A stretch of 64,000 bases of DNA from Paenibacillus sp. V4I7 (GCF_030817275.1 NZ_JAUSZD010000002.1:4526001-4590000), one strand, 5' to 3'. Shown: positions 28,201-36,683, counted from the first letter of the stretch. Notes: generated by a model not told the origin, from the letters alone. Numbers and translations are program-made.

Positions 28201-28580
28201 TCATCTTTAAGCAAGCCGATCCGTTTGCCGGCTCACCGGCAAAGGCAGGGTTGTATTCGAACGATTTGGCCGCCAGATTCAATTCTATCACTACATTCGA
28301 AATGAACCCCCCCCGGTTGGAAGTCTTCGCCCCCAAAGCGGATCTAGCCAACGGAGAGCTCGTTTCAGGTACGAGCGTAACCTTGTCCACCTACACGGAG
28401 GGAGCCCGTATTTATTATTCTATGGATGGAAGCGCGCCAAGCCCAAGCAGTCAGAAATATAAAGGGCCAATATCCATTACAAAGCCTGTAACGCTGAGAG
28501 CCATCGCTGTGAAGGGCGGAATGAATGAGAGTGAAGAATTAGTTCAGAATTATTCGGTACTTGTACCATCCGCTCCCTAA
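25281..28580 (+). CDS. Secreted GH43-like multidomain glycosidase with inserted sandwich and chitobiase-type C-terminal domain
   Basis: Probable extracellular glycosidase, 1099 residues from TTG 25281 (AAAGGGTGAT upstream); longer extension gives no signal peptide, whereas this start gives LNKSCRRRLWVAFMSIGVAL…VQASG. Residues ~50-300 form most of a GH43-type propeller; candidate acidic residues are D59 (LYDGT), D166 (RGIDLQ) and E242 (FEGPEL). Residues ~305-465 read as a galactose-binding-type sandwich (FDTASWKTGNGGFGYP… WTRRTFTL… LYINGQEV), after which a last propeller strand (NIIEGPNGFETWITYKAF) resumes. Residues ~530-1005 hold two or three laminin/concanavalin-like sandwiches. Residues ~1012-1092 match the chitobiase C-terminal type (GARIYYSMDGSAPS). 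It lacks an obvious wall anchor. Confidence 0.82.
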   Translation: MNKSCRRRLWVAFMSIGVALTSTLVPSGVQVQASGTVPLQNYFTVDSGGDQGKKMPLYDGTIEKYNGFYYVAGTGTTGNLYKSKDMVHWEGPTRFISTDPATLPPFAPNDITFPRYGASDFLFHNGVMFYGFNSSNLIHGNPATMSTDHPDFRHSFWDKQYDRGIDLQFFIAPNGDQLYLRKLNPGESDPNVGGAALGRPGVWLWNVKSFFNELGNPDRGLGKELLFTSPGYWSNLNHFNFEGPELYYRNGQYYLLYASNQMDPRSGLYDTGIAQSDDYNTFNNSKNLPNKLLGRNIERLLLKYTPILPTAEFGSQTYTFTYDKPGDGWQNIDFDTASWKTGNGGFGYPIYTVAPARVPSIYTTWGSSDTPENLWTRRTFTLTSVPDTVVLRHRLEGYGKLYINGQEVVSQQGIQPGYAMVEVPKGILKTGTNVIAATMSRTGPQVLADYHLDFGLYDTKGEPVEADIVGPSQPNIIEGPNGFETWITYKAFWDGVNGQGKDRVYFWGDEMVVDGPTSSTSSGVHFDASAPSFEDRFNNESSLKNYMHVPADTRIHEGVLSINSRQGQKQMLLKEGALSNYYLESNIRFDDSKGLAGVTVWYRNDANQIQLQIDRERRKYVITTILNAQASTQEAELPYTYQFLHEDPRAADFGEQFHTLKVYKNGSKLFAELDHYKLNNDLPVMENALLNKPGKVGLVCQNSVCSIDNVSLTSGWSESGNQINNWISPWTLTGQGLTSSAAGPSLNVKGDALSEYEFSANVSTDTLPATGKAGIIVEYIDENNYVAAFTNFETRQFELYKVVNGQSELIQSASTARDTIYGHNNYDPANYNLNCGGTATPACDIGQREYMYKLRAPAEVSRANILWTAGEFKYLKTTFLLPNVTSSNFGFDSWNKDTGAWSPAGFTYDGNGKKGIYQTAKFNSNLTTDQIRLKVPAKINRPFAFSVHEEISAQNFYRTVRKDGQLYVWVNNQLIFKQADPFAGSPAKAGLYSNDLAARFNSITTFEMNPPRLEVFAPKADLANGELVSGTSVTLSTYTEGARIYYSMDGSAPSPSSQKYKGPISITKPVTLRAIAVKGGMNESEELVQNYSVLVPSAP

Positions 28581-28610
28581 CTACACCCTGTGATTCTTGG
28601 ATTTAGCAGC

Positions 28611-28659
28611 GAAAGACGCCTCCATCCCCACTCAGATCGTGGTAATGGAGGCGTCTTTC
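28611..28659. terminator. Perfect convergent terminator hairpin
   Basis: GAAAGACGCCTCCAT (28611-28625) and ATGGAGGCGTCTTTC (28645-28659) are exact inverse complements. It lies between two convergent GH43-type genes and should stop both transcripts, although the T-tracts are short. Confidence 0.85.
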
Positions 28660-28700
28660 ATGGATTACGGACATGAAGGAGCTAGCCCTTCGACTGATTT

Positions 28701-30491
28701 CTAAATTTCACAACAAGGCTCTATGCACAACCCCTGTCCATCCTCTTCGGCTTGAAGGAGGACAATTCCCACACGGGTCCGAAATGGAGCCGTTCGATCA
28801 TTACCGAAAAATGTAGACAGGAGTCTGCCGTCATGATCGATAAACATCGTTCCGTGGCCACCGTGAGGTACCGCCAACTGTCTCGGGGTATAAGGGCCGT
28901 ACAAATCATCAGCAACGGCATACATCAAATCGTAAGTGCCGTCCACTCGTTTATCGCCATTCCATTCCGCCGCACCAAGAATATACTTACCTTTATACTT
29001 CACGATAAATGCACCCTCATATCCAACGCGCTGTCCATCTGAGCTTAACAGCTTACGGGGGTCTTCTGCAAAGCCCGTCATATTCTTCTTCATCCTGGCA
29101 ATTTTACCGTCCTGCCATACAAAATACACTTGACCATCATCATCCTGGAACAGACTGGAGTCGATATCCGTATTCGTCATTCGTCCCATATCGATATACG
29201 GTCCCTCTGCATGTCCGGATACACTTTTAATCAACCCGGTGCCTCCGCCTTGAAGAGAATAAGTGATCCAGAAGGTTCCGTACAAATAGATCATCTCCGG
29301 AGCCCAGAGACAAGGATTCTCATAGATGTTGTTCTCCCATGTACCATTTTCGGCTAAATCCCATACTTTCGCCACACGATTCCATTCCTTCAGATCTTTA
29401 GAACTCCACAAGTGAAGCTGGTTATTCCGGTCCCAGAAATTTCGATGCGGCATGTCTGAAGTCCCCGTCAAATAATATGTTCCATCCGGTCCTTTGCTAA
29501 TATGAGGATCCCGAATCAGAAAGTCCGCGACAGGTTTAAGACTTCCCACAAGTCCCTTCTCCAGCACCGCTTCCTCAATCGGCCTTATGAATTCCGGGCT
29601 TACAAAGGACATGGGTACAACGGAAGGAAAATGCTCAACCGGTGAATAGCTGCCGCAGCCCGTGAAGGAAGCGTATAATTGATTGTCCGGTCCTATAAAT
29701 AAGGAGACTTGTCCGCCATGAGGAAGCGCCAGATACCGCCTGCTATATGGACCATAGATCGATTGGCTCACTGCCACAAAGGTATCAACAGCATCGCTGC
29801 CCATCCTCTCAAGCGCATCTGCACAAAACATAAAGTAGTACCCATCCCGCTTGTATAAAAAAGCCCCGTACGTTCCTACCTGTAAATTCCGGGTGTACGA
29901 TGGATGATCCTCTCGCCCCGCGACCTTCCAAGGCTGCACTTCTACCATCCGGGGAATTTCCGCAAGTCCTGTCATGTCCTCATTCATTCGGGCAATCCTG
30001 CCATTGCTGTAAACCCAATACACAACCCCGTCTTCATCCTCAAATAAAGAGGCATCCTTCCCGTCAGAAGTTATCTTCCCCATATCCTGGTAAGGGCCAT
30101 TGACGGAGGCAGACAAGCTTTTGAGCAGGCCGGTGCCGCCTTGATTCAATCCATAGGTGATCCAGAACGTTCCATTCACATAGTGGATTTCAGGAGCACA
30201 AATACGAGAGAGGTCCTTGCTCTCCTTTTGCCACGTTCCCTCTTGCTCCAAATTCCATACTACGGCAGGTCCCGTCCATGACTTTAAGTCCGTAGATATC
30301 CATACCTGCAAGCATGTGCCATCTGTCGTTCCGGTCATATAGTACGTCTGATCCGGGCCTGTGCAAATACTGGCATCTTTGAATGACACATCCAAAATTC
30401 GTTCTATCATTACTGCAGATTCAGAATAGCCTGTACAGGCGGACCATTCCGTTTCAGGATGAGGCGGCTGGATGATAAAATCGCTGTTCAT
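28701..30491 (-). CDS. Cytoplasmic tandem GH43-type protein (two propellers, one lacking the catalytic Glu)
   Basis: 596 residues without a signal peptide, made of two homologous GH43-type halves (~30-300 and ~315-585). Both contain the sequences YGPY, LPHGG/VPHGG and GGTGL(L/I)KS. The second half keeps all three expected acidic positions: D328 (LIRDPH), D444 (TDIDSSLF) and E492 (VGYEGAF). The first half keeps D39 and D146 but has VGTYGAF, so the general-acid Glu is Tyr208. The second half is therefore probably catalytic and the first a binding or structural copy (inference). A likely role is hydrolysis of imported arabino- or xylo-oligosaccharides. It is followed 34 bases upstream by another GH43-like gene, forming an operon. 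Confidence 0.85.
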   Translation of the reverse strand: MNSDFIIQPPHPETEWSACTGYSESAVMIERILDVSFKDASICTGPDQTYYMTGTTDGTCLQVWISTDLKSWTGPAVVWNLEQEGTWQKESKDLSRICAPEIHYVNGTFWITYGLNQGGTGLLKSLSASVNGPYQDMGKITSDGKDASLFEDEDGVVYWVYSNGRIARMNEDMTGLAEIPRMVEVQPWKVAGREDHPSYTRNLQVGTYGAFLYKRDGYYFMFCADALERMGSDAVDTFVAVSQSIYGPYSRRYLALPHGGQVSLFIGPDNQLYASFTGCGSYSPVEHFPSVVPMSFVSPEFIRPIEEAVLEKGLVGSLKPVADFLIRDPHISKGPDGTYYLTGTSDMPHRNFWDRNNQLHLWSSKDLKEWNRVAKVWDLAENGTWENNIYENPCLWAPEMIYLYGTFWITYSLQGGGTGLIKSVSGHAEGPYIDMGRMTNTDIDSSLFQDDDGQVYFVWQDGKIARMKKNMTGFAEDPRKLLSSDGQRVGYEGAFIVKYKGKYILGAAEWNGDKRVDGTYDLMYAVADDLYGPYTPRQLAVPHGGHGTMFIDHDGRLLSTFFGNDRTAPFRTRVGIVLLQAEEDGQGLCIEPCCEI

Positions 30492-30525
30492 TGTTTTCTT
30501 CCCTTCCTATCGTTTTGAGAATCTT

Positions 30526-31956
30526 TTAGGAGCCTGTAATTAAACGAATATCCTCGCTCTGCAGTGGAACAGAGTAGATACGCACATTCCTCATTCCTCC
30601 GTCAAAAGCGTCTTTGCTTCCTTGGTCGCCAAAGGCATCTGTTCCAAATCTTCCACCGTAGCCGCCTGCGCTATCATGGGTTCTTACTAAAGCAAACGAA
30701 GCGTTGCCTTCACCGACAAGGGTTCCGTTTATATACAGGCACAGGTTTCCTTCATCATAGGTCATCGCAACATGGCTCCATTGCGCTAGTTCCAGCTGCA
30801 CTGGCTCACCGGAAACGAATAATTGGTTACCGTTAGAGCAAACCGCTGCTTCCAAACGTCCATCCCGTATACGAAGCGATAGACCGTTTGTTGAATCACC
30901 TTCATCCAGCAAAACGTGAGTGCCGGAAACAGACTGCGGCTGAATGTCCATCGTAAAGGATCGCATGGAAAAGGCATCGTGGAAAAAGCCGTACGTTCCC
31001 TCCGCTGCAACTCTGACAGGCGAAAAAGTCGGCGTCCTGTACTGTACCAGCAAAGCATACTTATCCAACAGAAGCTGAAGCTCCTGTTCACTGATAGGAA
31101 ACATGGTTGCATGTCTCGCACGGTAAGGGAACCGAATCATCTCCTCATCCAATTCATTGGACCAGTGGATCATATCTGTAGATTCCATCACGCCGAACTT
31201 GCCATAAGCCCAATAATCATAGTACAACAACCATTTCTTCTCGCTGTCCACCCAAAGAAACTCCGGCCCCTCTGTGTAATCCGGTGTTTGAACACCCGCA
31301 ATCCTTTCATAAGGACCTTCTAGTTGATCAGATACAGTCAAAAAGTTCATCGGCGGATGCGTATATGTTATTGGCTCATAGACATGACTTTCATCTTTAA
31401 TGGCCATGTAATATTTCCCTTCATGCTCAGCGAGACTTGCGTCAATCGTTTGAAAACCCGGGTCATAGAACAATTCCGTCTTGGAGAATGTTTTCCAATC
31501 TTTCGTTCGCGTGCAATAGTGCTTGCTGTTACTAAGGTCTTTGCCTACGCTGGAAGCCCAGTAAATAAGAAAATCCTCCTGAACAGGATCATAGGCAAAC
31601 TCAGGTGCCCAACTGTTGAAGGTATCTGGAATATCCTTCATGACAGGCAGCGCTTTTTCTTCTTTCCAGTGGATTAAATCATCCGAGGTCGCATATCCGA
31701 TCGATGGCCCAAGAGGGCGAATCGTAAATACAAGATGCCATTTACCATCTGGCCCCTTGCTAATAAACGGATCTCTCAAAATACCTTCCCCTAAACTGGA
31801 GGCCCAGACCGGTTCATTATCGTTAAGTTCATACCAATGCAAGCCATTGCGACTATAGGCATAATGCAATTCTTCAACCTTGTGACTCTGCCCGGGACCA
31901 GAGCGAAAATACCCCATGAGAAATGTGCTTTGATGATTATTGCTTGAAGTAAGCAT
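30526..31956 (-). CDS. Cytoplasmic GH43-like glycosidase with C-terminal LamG-type domain
   Basis: 476 residues, no signal peptide, start supported by GAAAGGGG. Residues ~1-305 form a GH43-type propeller with D62 (ILRDPFIS), D172 (QTIDASL) and E229 (DYTEGPEF) at the expected acid positions, and AWAPEF-type (NSWAPEFAYD) strands. Residues ~318-476 look like a laminin G/concanavalin-like sandwich (YGFFHDAFSMRSFTMDI… DGGMRNVRIYSVPLQSEDI). First gene of a two-gene operon with the tandem GH43 protein. Exact substrate is unassigned; an arabinan or xylan oligomer is the natural guess. Confidence 0.85.
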   Translation of the reverse strand: MLTSSNNHQSTFLMGYFRSGPGQSHKVEELHYAYSRNGLHWYELNDNEPVWASSLGEGILRDPFISKGPDGKWHLVFTIRPLGPSIGYATSDDLIHWKEEKALPVMKDIPDTFNSWAPEFAYDPVQEDFLIYWASSVGKDLSNSKHYCTRTKDWKTFSKTELFYDPGFQTIDASLAEHEGKYYMAIKDESHVYEPITYTHPPMNFLTVSDQLEGPYERIAGVQTPDYTEGPEFLWVDSEKKWLLYYDYWAYGKFGVMESTDMIHWSNELDEEMIRFPYRARHATMFPISEQELQLLLDKYALLVQYRTPTFSPVRVAAEGTYGFFHDAFSMRSFTMDIQPQSVSGTHVLLDEGDSTNGLSLRIRDGRLEAAVCSNGNQLFVSGEPVQLELAQWSHVAMTYDEGNLCLYINGTLVGEGNASFALVRTHDSAGGYGGRFGTDAFGDQGSKDAFDGGMRNVRIYSVPLQSEDIRLITGS

Positions 31957-32145
31957 GGATGTTTACCCCTTTCGTGATTGTGTTTAGGTTAAGTATATCG
32001 TGGTTTGTACAACATTAAAATGGAGAAAACGGTACGTTAGGTGAGGAAAATGGACATAACAACGTAAAGAATCAAAATTTCATCATCCAGAGACGGTCGG
32101 TCGGGTGAGGATTATGGACGCCTATTATTGTTCCATAAAACAAAA

Positions 32146-32193
32146 ACATGCCGTGAAGAATCATTCACAATTCCTGAACAATTCGCGGCATGT
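32146..32193 (-). terminator. Terminator hairpin after AraC gene
   Basis: ACATGCCG (32146-32153) pairs with CGGCATGT (32186-32193); on the minus strand the stem is followed by TTTTTGTTTT. It comes directly after the stop of the AraC-type gene. Confidence 0.75.
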
Positions 32194-32196
32194 TTA

Positions 32197-33036
32197 TTAG
32201 ATTTTAATAAATTGCTTTCGGAAGTCGCTTGGTCTCACTCCGGTTTTGCTATGGAACAGGTTCGAAAAATAATGGGGATCGACATAACCAAGCTTATAAC
32301 CAATATCACTTATGGTCAGATGTGTGTCGAGTAGCATCAGTTTAGCGGATTCTATCTTTTTGGAGATGACATAGTTATAGATGGTAGTCCCGATTTCTCT
32401 TTTAAACAAGCGATTTATCTGCTTATTGGAAATGCCCATCTGTGAAGAGAGCTGGGTAGGATCGAAAGGATGAAGGATGCTGTTATCCAAAAATTGCTTT
32501 ATAGCTTGAACCGTTGATGTTAACGCTTCCCCTTTTTTACGTAAAGTTTCGGAGAGGCTGACGATAATTCGCATAAGGATGATCTGAAGCTCACTTTGCA
32601 TTTCTTCTACTGATTTTTGCTTAGCGCTTTCAATAGCCTCTTTAAACAAGCGCTCCAATCCACTATCGGACGTCACGACATGTAAAAGCAGATGGTAGAC
32701 TTCAAGCATCTTCAGAATCCAGCTTCCGCTAATGTTTAGCCATATATAACTCCATTGCTCCTTGTGGTCTAGGTCTGAAGCAACTTCATGGTAATAGCCT
32801 GCAGGTAGGATGAACATGTCTCCCTGACGAGCCATATAGGCTTGGGGACCGACCTGAACACTGCCTTGCCCTGATAGTACAAAACCGAAAACGGTAATTT
32901 TTGAAATCTTTCGAATATTGCGGTAATCCGTATCACAGTAATTAACCCCTAAGAACTGGACGCTCAGAGGAGGCTCTCCTAACGGAGGCAGGTGATATAC
33001 GGGCCCATGCTTGCCGGGTTTATTTATCATCGTCAT
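32197..33036 (-). CDS. AraC-family regulator with cupin sensor
   Basis: Probable activator of the two cytoplasmic GH43 genes that follow on the same strand. The ATG at 33036 (MTMINKPG) has AGAGGT in front; the ORF extends to an ATG at 33072. About 279 residues: a cupin-type N-terminal domain (FGFVLSGQGSVQVGPQAYMARQ-like region ~50-90, then GDMFILPAGYYHEV), and a C-terminal pair of helix-turn-helix motifs (PTQLSSQMGISNKQINRLFK and LTISDIGYKLGYVDPHYFSNLF) ending GVRPSDFRKQF. Soluble, no membrane helix. Confidence 0.87.
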   Translation of the reverse strand: MTMINKPGKHGPVYHLPPLGEPPLSVQFLGVNYCDTDYRNIRKISKITVFGFVLSGQGSVQVGPQAYMARQGDMFILPAGYYHEVASDLDHKEQWSYIWLNISGSWILKMLEVYHLLLHVVTSDSGLERLFKEAIESAKQKSVEEMQSELQIILMRIIVSLSETLRKKGEALTSTVQAIKQFLDNSILHPFDPTQLSSQMGISNKQINRLFKREIGTTIYNYVISKKIESAKLMLLDTHLTISDIGYKLGYVDPHYFSNLFHSKTGVRPSDFRKQFIKI

Positions 33037-33214
33037 TGGACCTCTCTTAACAACTTGGTTCCTAGTTCCCATGACTATATTTTAGCACAATTTCAAGTAT
33101 GGAGACATGGAGTTGGATGGAAGAAAGAGCATTTAGGTCCTACATCTCCCTTTCCATCCGAGCTATGGTAACGCTATCATTTTATCCGTTCGTCTACTTC
33201 CTGACAATACGATG

Positions 33215-33504
33215 AAAGTGGCTGTCCAAAAAGTAGTCGAAGATGTCTAAGAGATAGGCAGTTCACACAGAGTTTGCCGACTTGTGACGCAATGATGAAA
33301 AGTATCGTTACAGCATTAAAACGATGATTGAGCTCCATTGCAACAATGTAAACCATCGTTCCATCAACCTTATATGAACAGTTATTCGCCCAATCTCCCT
33401 CGTAACGATGTAAAACATCGATGCAGCAATCGTAATTACCTCAACTTGAATCTAACAATGAAATACATCATTGCAACAAAAGTGGTTGTGCAAAAAGTCG
33501 CCGA
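33215..33504. repeat. Gene-free repeat island: degenerate ~25-bp units between two imperfect 26-bp direct repeats
   Basis: The 623-base gap between the AraC gene and the oxidoreductase operon holds no credible gene. Two 26-base direct copies (33215-33240 and 33479-33504, 22/26 identical, core CAAAAAGT) bracket at least four related units near 33290, 33342, 33402 and 33453. Each contains a small dyad such as ACGATGTAAAACATCG followed by a TGCARCA-like end; consensus roughly AAYRATGWAAWRCATCRTTG. It could be a miniature mobile element or interspersed repeat. No transposase and no clear target-site duplication was seen. Confidence 0.5.
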
Positions 33505-33555
33505 CTTTCGCTTGCCCACAACTTACTGAAGAAAGCGGCAGTGGACGCCAAAAAC

Positions 33556-33593
33556 AAAGGAGCTAAGCACATACAAGCCGCTTAGCTCCTTTT
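33556..33593. terminator. Bidirectional terminator of the oxidoreductase operon
   Basis: AAAGGAGCTAAGC and GCTTAGCTCCTTT are exact inverse complements around an 11-base loop, with T-runs on both sides (TTTTTC on plus, TTTGTTTTT on minus). It ends the four-gene minus-strand operon. Confidence 0.88.
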
Positions 33594-33695
33594 TCATTCA
33601 AGTATTCACTATTTTTAAACAATTGGTTCTGTCCCACACATCAATAATGTTACTTTTGAGTCAGCCTCTTGTTCCAAGCGAAAAGCTGAGGTTTA

Positions 33696-34559
33696 TTATT
33701 CCATGAAATAATGCTGCTGTTTCCAGCCTAGAACTGCTTTGATCTTAGCATTCGATAGAAAGCTGGCACGTCCAGGCAAATGTTGGACGTGTTTAGCAAG
33801 CTCAGGCATAAACCTATGAACTAGCTCTTCACTAGACAGATCGGATGAAGTATCGTCAGCTGCCAAAATGAGTGATTGTGCGCCAAGCCCATCTTTCTCC
33901 ACAGCCAATCTACAGGCTACTGCCATATCCCTAACATCGATATAGCTCCAAAGAATGCGAATTCGTTCTTCTGGATTAGCGAAGGTTAGCCTTACTCGCG
34001 GATAATCCTTCGGTTCCAAAATATTTCCTAGACGGAAGGAAATGACCTGCATGCCTGTCCTGCGATGGAAAGCTTCCCCAGTCATTTCATTAACCATCTT
34101 GGATAATCCATAGCTATCTTCCGATAATTGAGGATGGCTTTCATCAATTGGAAGGAAATTCGGCGCGAAAAATTGATTTGCAAACACGATACCATAGGAT
34201 GATTCGCTGGATGCGAGTACCACCTTGCGGATACCGAGATTCGCTGCAGCCTCCAAGATGTTATACGTATTCATAACATTATTCCGAAATGTCACGTCAT
34301 TCGGATAAATAAACGCTTCCGGTATCGCAGCGAAATGAATCACCGCTTCCACGGGTTGTCTATTCCTGACACTGTATTGTGATAAGGCATTGTGAACCTG
34401 ACCCAAATCGTTCAGATCTACAATCTGTGTCTTGCATAAGGGTTCTTCCGGCAGCTTCCAATCCAAATTCAATACCTCATACCCCTGCTCAACCAACTCT
34501 TTCACAATCCATTTACCGGCTTTTCCGCTTCCGCCTGTCACGATTATTCGCTTTTTCAT
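33696..34559 (-). CDS. NAD-dependent epimerase/dehydratase-family (extended SDR) protein
   Basis: 287 residues with a Rossmann nucleotide-binding start (RIIVTGGSGKAGKWIV, GxxGxxG) and the catalytic YxxxK in DSYGLSKMVNE. IHFAAIPEAF and FRLGNI are standard extended-SDR strands. It would oxidise/epimerise a sugar nucleotide or sugar/lactone; close relatives include uronate dehydrogenase-type enzymes, but nothing here fixes the substrate. Last gene of the operon, 21 bases after the preceding SDR, with GGAG before the ATG. Confidence 0.88.
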   Translation of the reverse strand: MKKRIIVTGGSGKAGKWIVKELVEQGYEVLNLDWKLPEEPLCKTQIVDLNDLGQVHNALSQYSVRNRQPVEAVIHFAAIPEAFIYPNDVTFRNNVMNTYNILEAAANLGIRKVVLASSESSYGIVFANQFFAPNFLPIDESHPQLSEDSYGLSKMVNEMTGEAFHRRTGMQVISFRLGNILEPKDYPRVRLTFANPEERIRILWSYIDVRDMAVACRLAVEKDGLGAQSLILAADDTSSDLSSEELVHRFMPELAKHVQHLPGRASFLSNAKIKAVLGWKQQHYFME

Positions 34560-34580
34560 CGATATATCGCACTCCTAGTT

Positions 34581-35342
34581 TCATATCGTCGGCATTACGT
34601 TGCCGCCATTCACGGGAATAAATGCTCCCGTAATAAAACTCGCCAAATCTGATGCCAGAAACGCTACCACATTGGCGATTTCCTGATCGGTGCCGCGGCG
34701 TTTCAGCGGTACATTGCTTTCATACGACTCTTGGCGTTCCGTAAGATTTTCCCGATCCTTATCACTGATCGTCCAGCCTGGCGCCACTTGGTTAACAGTC
34801 ACCTGATGTTCGCCGACTTCCTTTGCCAGTACTCGGTACAGCCCGTCCATCCCTCGTTTGCCGCTCACGTAAGCGGATTGGGAAGGGAAGTTTTGCATGG
34901 AGCATTCCGTATTAATACCGATAACTCTGCCCTTTTTGCGTTTCACCATGTCCGGCAAGAATGCTTTTGCGAGCAGTACACTTTGTAAAACGCACGATTC
35001 AAACTGGCTGATGTAGTCTTCCATTGGCTGATCGAGTACCGATGTCCATTTGTACTGTACAACGGCATTGGCAACGACAATATCTACAGCCCCCGTAAGT
35101 CCGAGCGCGCGCTCCTTCATCGCGGTGACCTCATCCGCTTTGGTCACGTCGGCTTGAACAATAACAGCCCGGCTCCCGATACCTTCGATCTCAGCCTGTA
35201 ACTCTGCCGCCTTCAACTCATTCTGATTGTAGTGAATGACAATATCCGCTCCACATAGAGCCAATGTTCGGGTCATGACACGGCCAAGCTGTCCTGAAGC
35301 CCCGGTAATAAGCGCTGTTTGACCTCTCAAATCAATGTTCAT
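34581..35342 (-). CDS. Short-chain dehydrogenase/reductase
   Basis: 253 residues; NAD(P)-binding TGASGQLGRVM, NAVVQY in place of the usual NNAG, catalytic Tyr and Lys in SAYVSGKRGMDG, and a C-terminal FITGAFIPVNGGNV typical of classical SDRs. The NAG motif is altered to NAV, which may affect cofactor positioning. Start supported by GGAGGAAG. Third gene in the four-gene set; substrate unknown, perhaps a sugar or sugar acid. Confidence 0.88.
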   Translation of the reverse strand: MNIDLRGQTALITGASGQLGRVMTRTLALCGADIVIHYNQNELKAAELQAEIEGIGSRAVIVQADVTKADEVTAMKERALGLTGAVDIVVANAVVQYKWTSVLDQPMEDYISQFESCVLQSVLLAKAFLPDMVKRKKGRVIGINTECSMQNFPSQSAYVSGKRGMDGLYRVLAKEVGEHQVTVNQVAPGWTISDKDRENLTERQESYESNVPLKRRGTDQEIANVVAFLASDLASFITGAFIPVNGGNVMPTI

Positions 35343-35398
35343 AAAGACTCTTCCTCCGATCTGGATGAACGTGTGTTTATAGCAGAGTGTGTCATGCC

Positions 35399-36349
35399 TT
35401 ATTCGACAGCTATTGTACGAATTTCCGCAAGTGTAGCTTCATCCAAAGTCACATCAATGGCTGGCAGTACGCTTAAGATGTGGCTCGGCTTCCGAACGCC
35501 TACAAGAGCGCTGGTCAAAGCTGGATGAGCGAGATCATACGCAATGGCAAGCTGAGGCATGGTCATGCCGAACCGGCTCGCGATAACTTTCAACTTCTCG
35601 ACGCGATCCACGTTTTTCCTCAAACCTTCCCCGGTATGTGCAGCGTTGCGGGAGCGCCAATCATCATCTGAGAATTTGGTGTCGTAGGTATAATTTCCTG
35701 ACAGGAGACCTGAAGTTAGCGGACTGTAGGCGACGACACCGATACCTTTCTCCAGACAGAACGGCAGAATTTCCTTCTCAACGGCAGGCCTCAGGATGGA
35801 ATACGGCGGCTGAAGAGAATCAACATGTCTTACGGAAAGCGATGCTTCCAATAACGAAACATTGTAATTGCTTACGCCTACATAACGTACTTTTCCATCT
35901 TGTACAAGCTTATCCATGGCGCGCATAGTCTCTTCCGCCGGAGCATTAGCATCTGTATCCGGCCAGTGCATTTGGTACAAATCGATATAATCGGTACCGA
36001 GACGACGCAGCGATGCTTCCGCTTCGCGTAGGATGGAATCGTAGGTTCCGTTCTTGGAAATGTTTTGGTTCTCATCCCAAACCAGACCGCATTTGGTCGC
36101 CAACACCACTTTGTCACGGTCGCCCTTTAACGCTTTCCCGATAACTTCCTCGGAATGGCCCAGACCATAGACAGCCGCAGTGTCAAAAAAGTTGATCCCG
36201 TTGTACAAAGCAACGCGCACGCTTTCGGCTGACTGATCATCGTCCTGGTTGCCCCAAGCGCTGGCCCAGCCTCCTCCACCGATTGCCCAAGAGCCGAAGC
36301 CAATAACTGAAATTTCCGGACCATTCTTGCCAAGTTTACGATATCTCAT
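35399..36349 (-). CDS. Aldo/keto reductase
   Basis: NAD(P)H-dependent carbonyl reductase, 316 residues. Catalytic tetrad segments are visible: FFDTAAVYG (Asp/Tyr), VLATKCG (Lys) and YQMHWPD (His). VAYSPLTSGLL and the C-terminal LVGVRKPSHI cofactor region complete the family pattern. GAGGAG lies before the ATG. It sits between the NIPSNAP and SDR genes; the operon could interconvert a sugar, inositol or aldonate (inference). Confidence 0.92.
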   Translation of the reverse strand: MRYRKLGKNGPEISVIGFGSWAIGGGGWASAWGNQDDDQSAESVRVALYNGINFFDTAAVYGLGHSEEVIGKALKGDRDKVVLATKCGLVWDENQNISKNGTYDSILREAEASLRRLGTDYIDLYQMHWPDTDANAPAEETMRAMDKLVQDGKVRYVGVSNYNVSLLEASLSVRHVDSLQPPYSILRPAVEKEILPFCLEKGIGVVAYSPLTSGLLSGNYTYDTKFSDDDWRSRNAAHTGEGLRKNVDRVEKLKVIASRFGMTMPQLAIAYDLAHPALTSALVGVRKPSHILSVLPAIDVTLDEATLAEIRTIAVE

Positions 36350-36362
36350 GAGTATAACTCCT

Positions 36363-36683
36363 CTATTTTTTAAAATATTCCGCTCGTTTCATAAAAATCT
36401 GCTCGACGCGTTCAACAATTTTCCCGTCCTGCTCGGATTGTTGTTTCACTTCGTTCCATTCCTTGTCCTGCGAGAAAGTTTCCCACTGTCTTGTCCGTTC
36501 CTCCATGCTTTCGTATTTCATCGTGTAATATAGCTTGGGTTGTTCCTCCAAATCGTCCTCCCAGAAATCACACACCTGCATGCCGAGTCTGGCAAAAATA
36601 CCAAACGTATGATCGGAAAAGCGCTTTCGAATCGCATCTATTCTTCCGGGAAGAATCGTATAAATTCTCAATTCGTAAATCAT
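36363..36683 (-). CDS. NIPSNAP-family small protein
   Basis: 106 residues beginning MIYELRIYTILPGRIDAIRKRF, with DHTFGIFARLG and LYYTMKYESMEER, the NIPSNAP dimeric ferredoxin-like fold. Members often accompany dehydrogenases or carbohydrate loci; no catalytic role is established. First gene of the operon, GGAGGTG before the ATG, 13 bases from the next start region. Confidence 0.85.
   Translation of the reverse strand: MIYELRIYTILPGRIDAIRKRFSDHTFGIFARLGMQVCDFWEDDLEEQPKLYYTMKYESMEERTRQWETFSQDKEWNEVKQQSEQDGKIVERVEQIFMKRAEYFKK

Noticed and set aside
33290..33478. Possible CRISPR array
   Set aside because: The units are too short and too divergent, have internal dyads but no regular unique spacers, and no cas gene is present.
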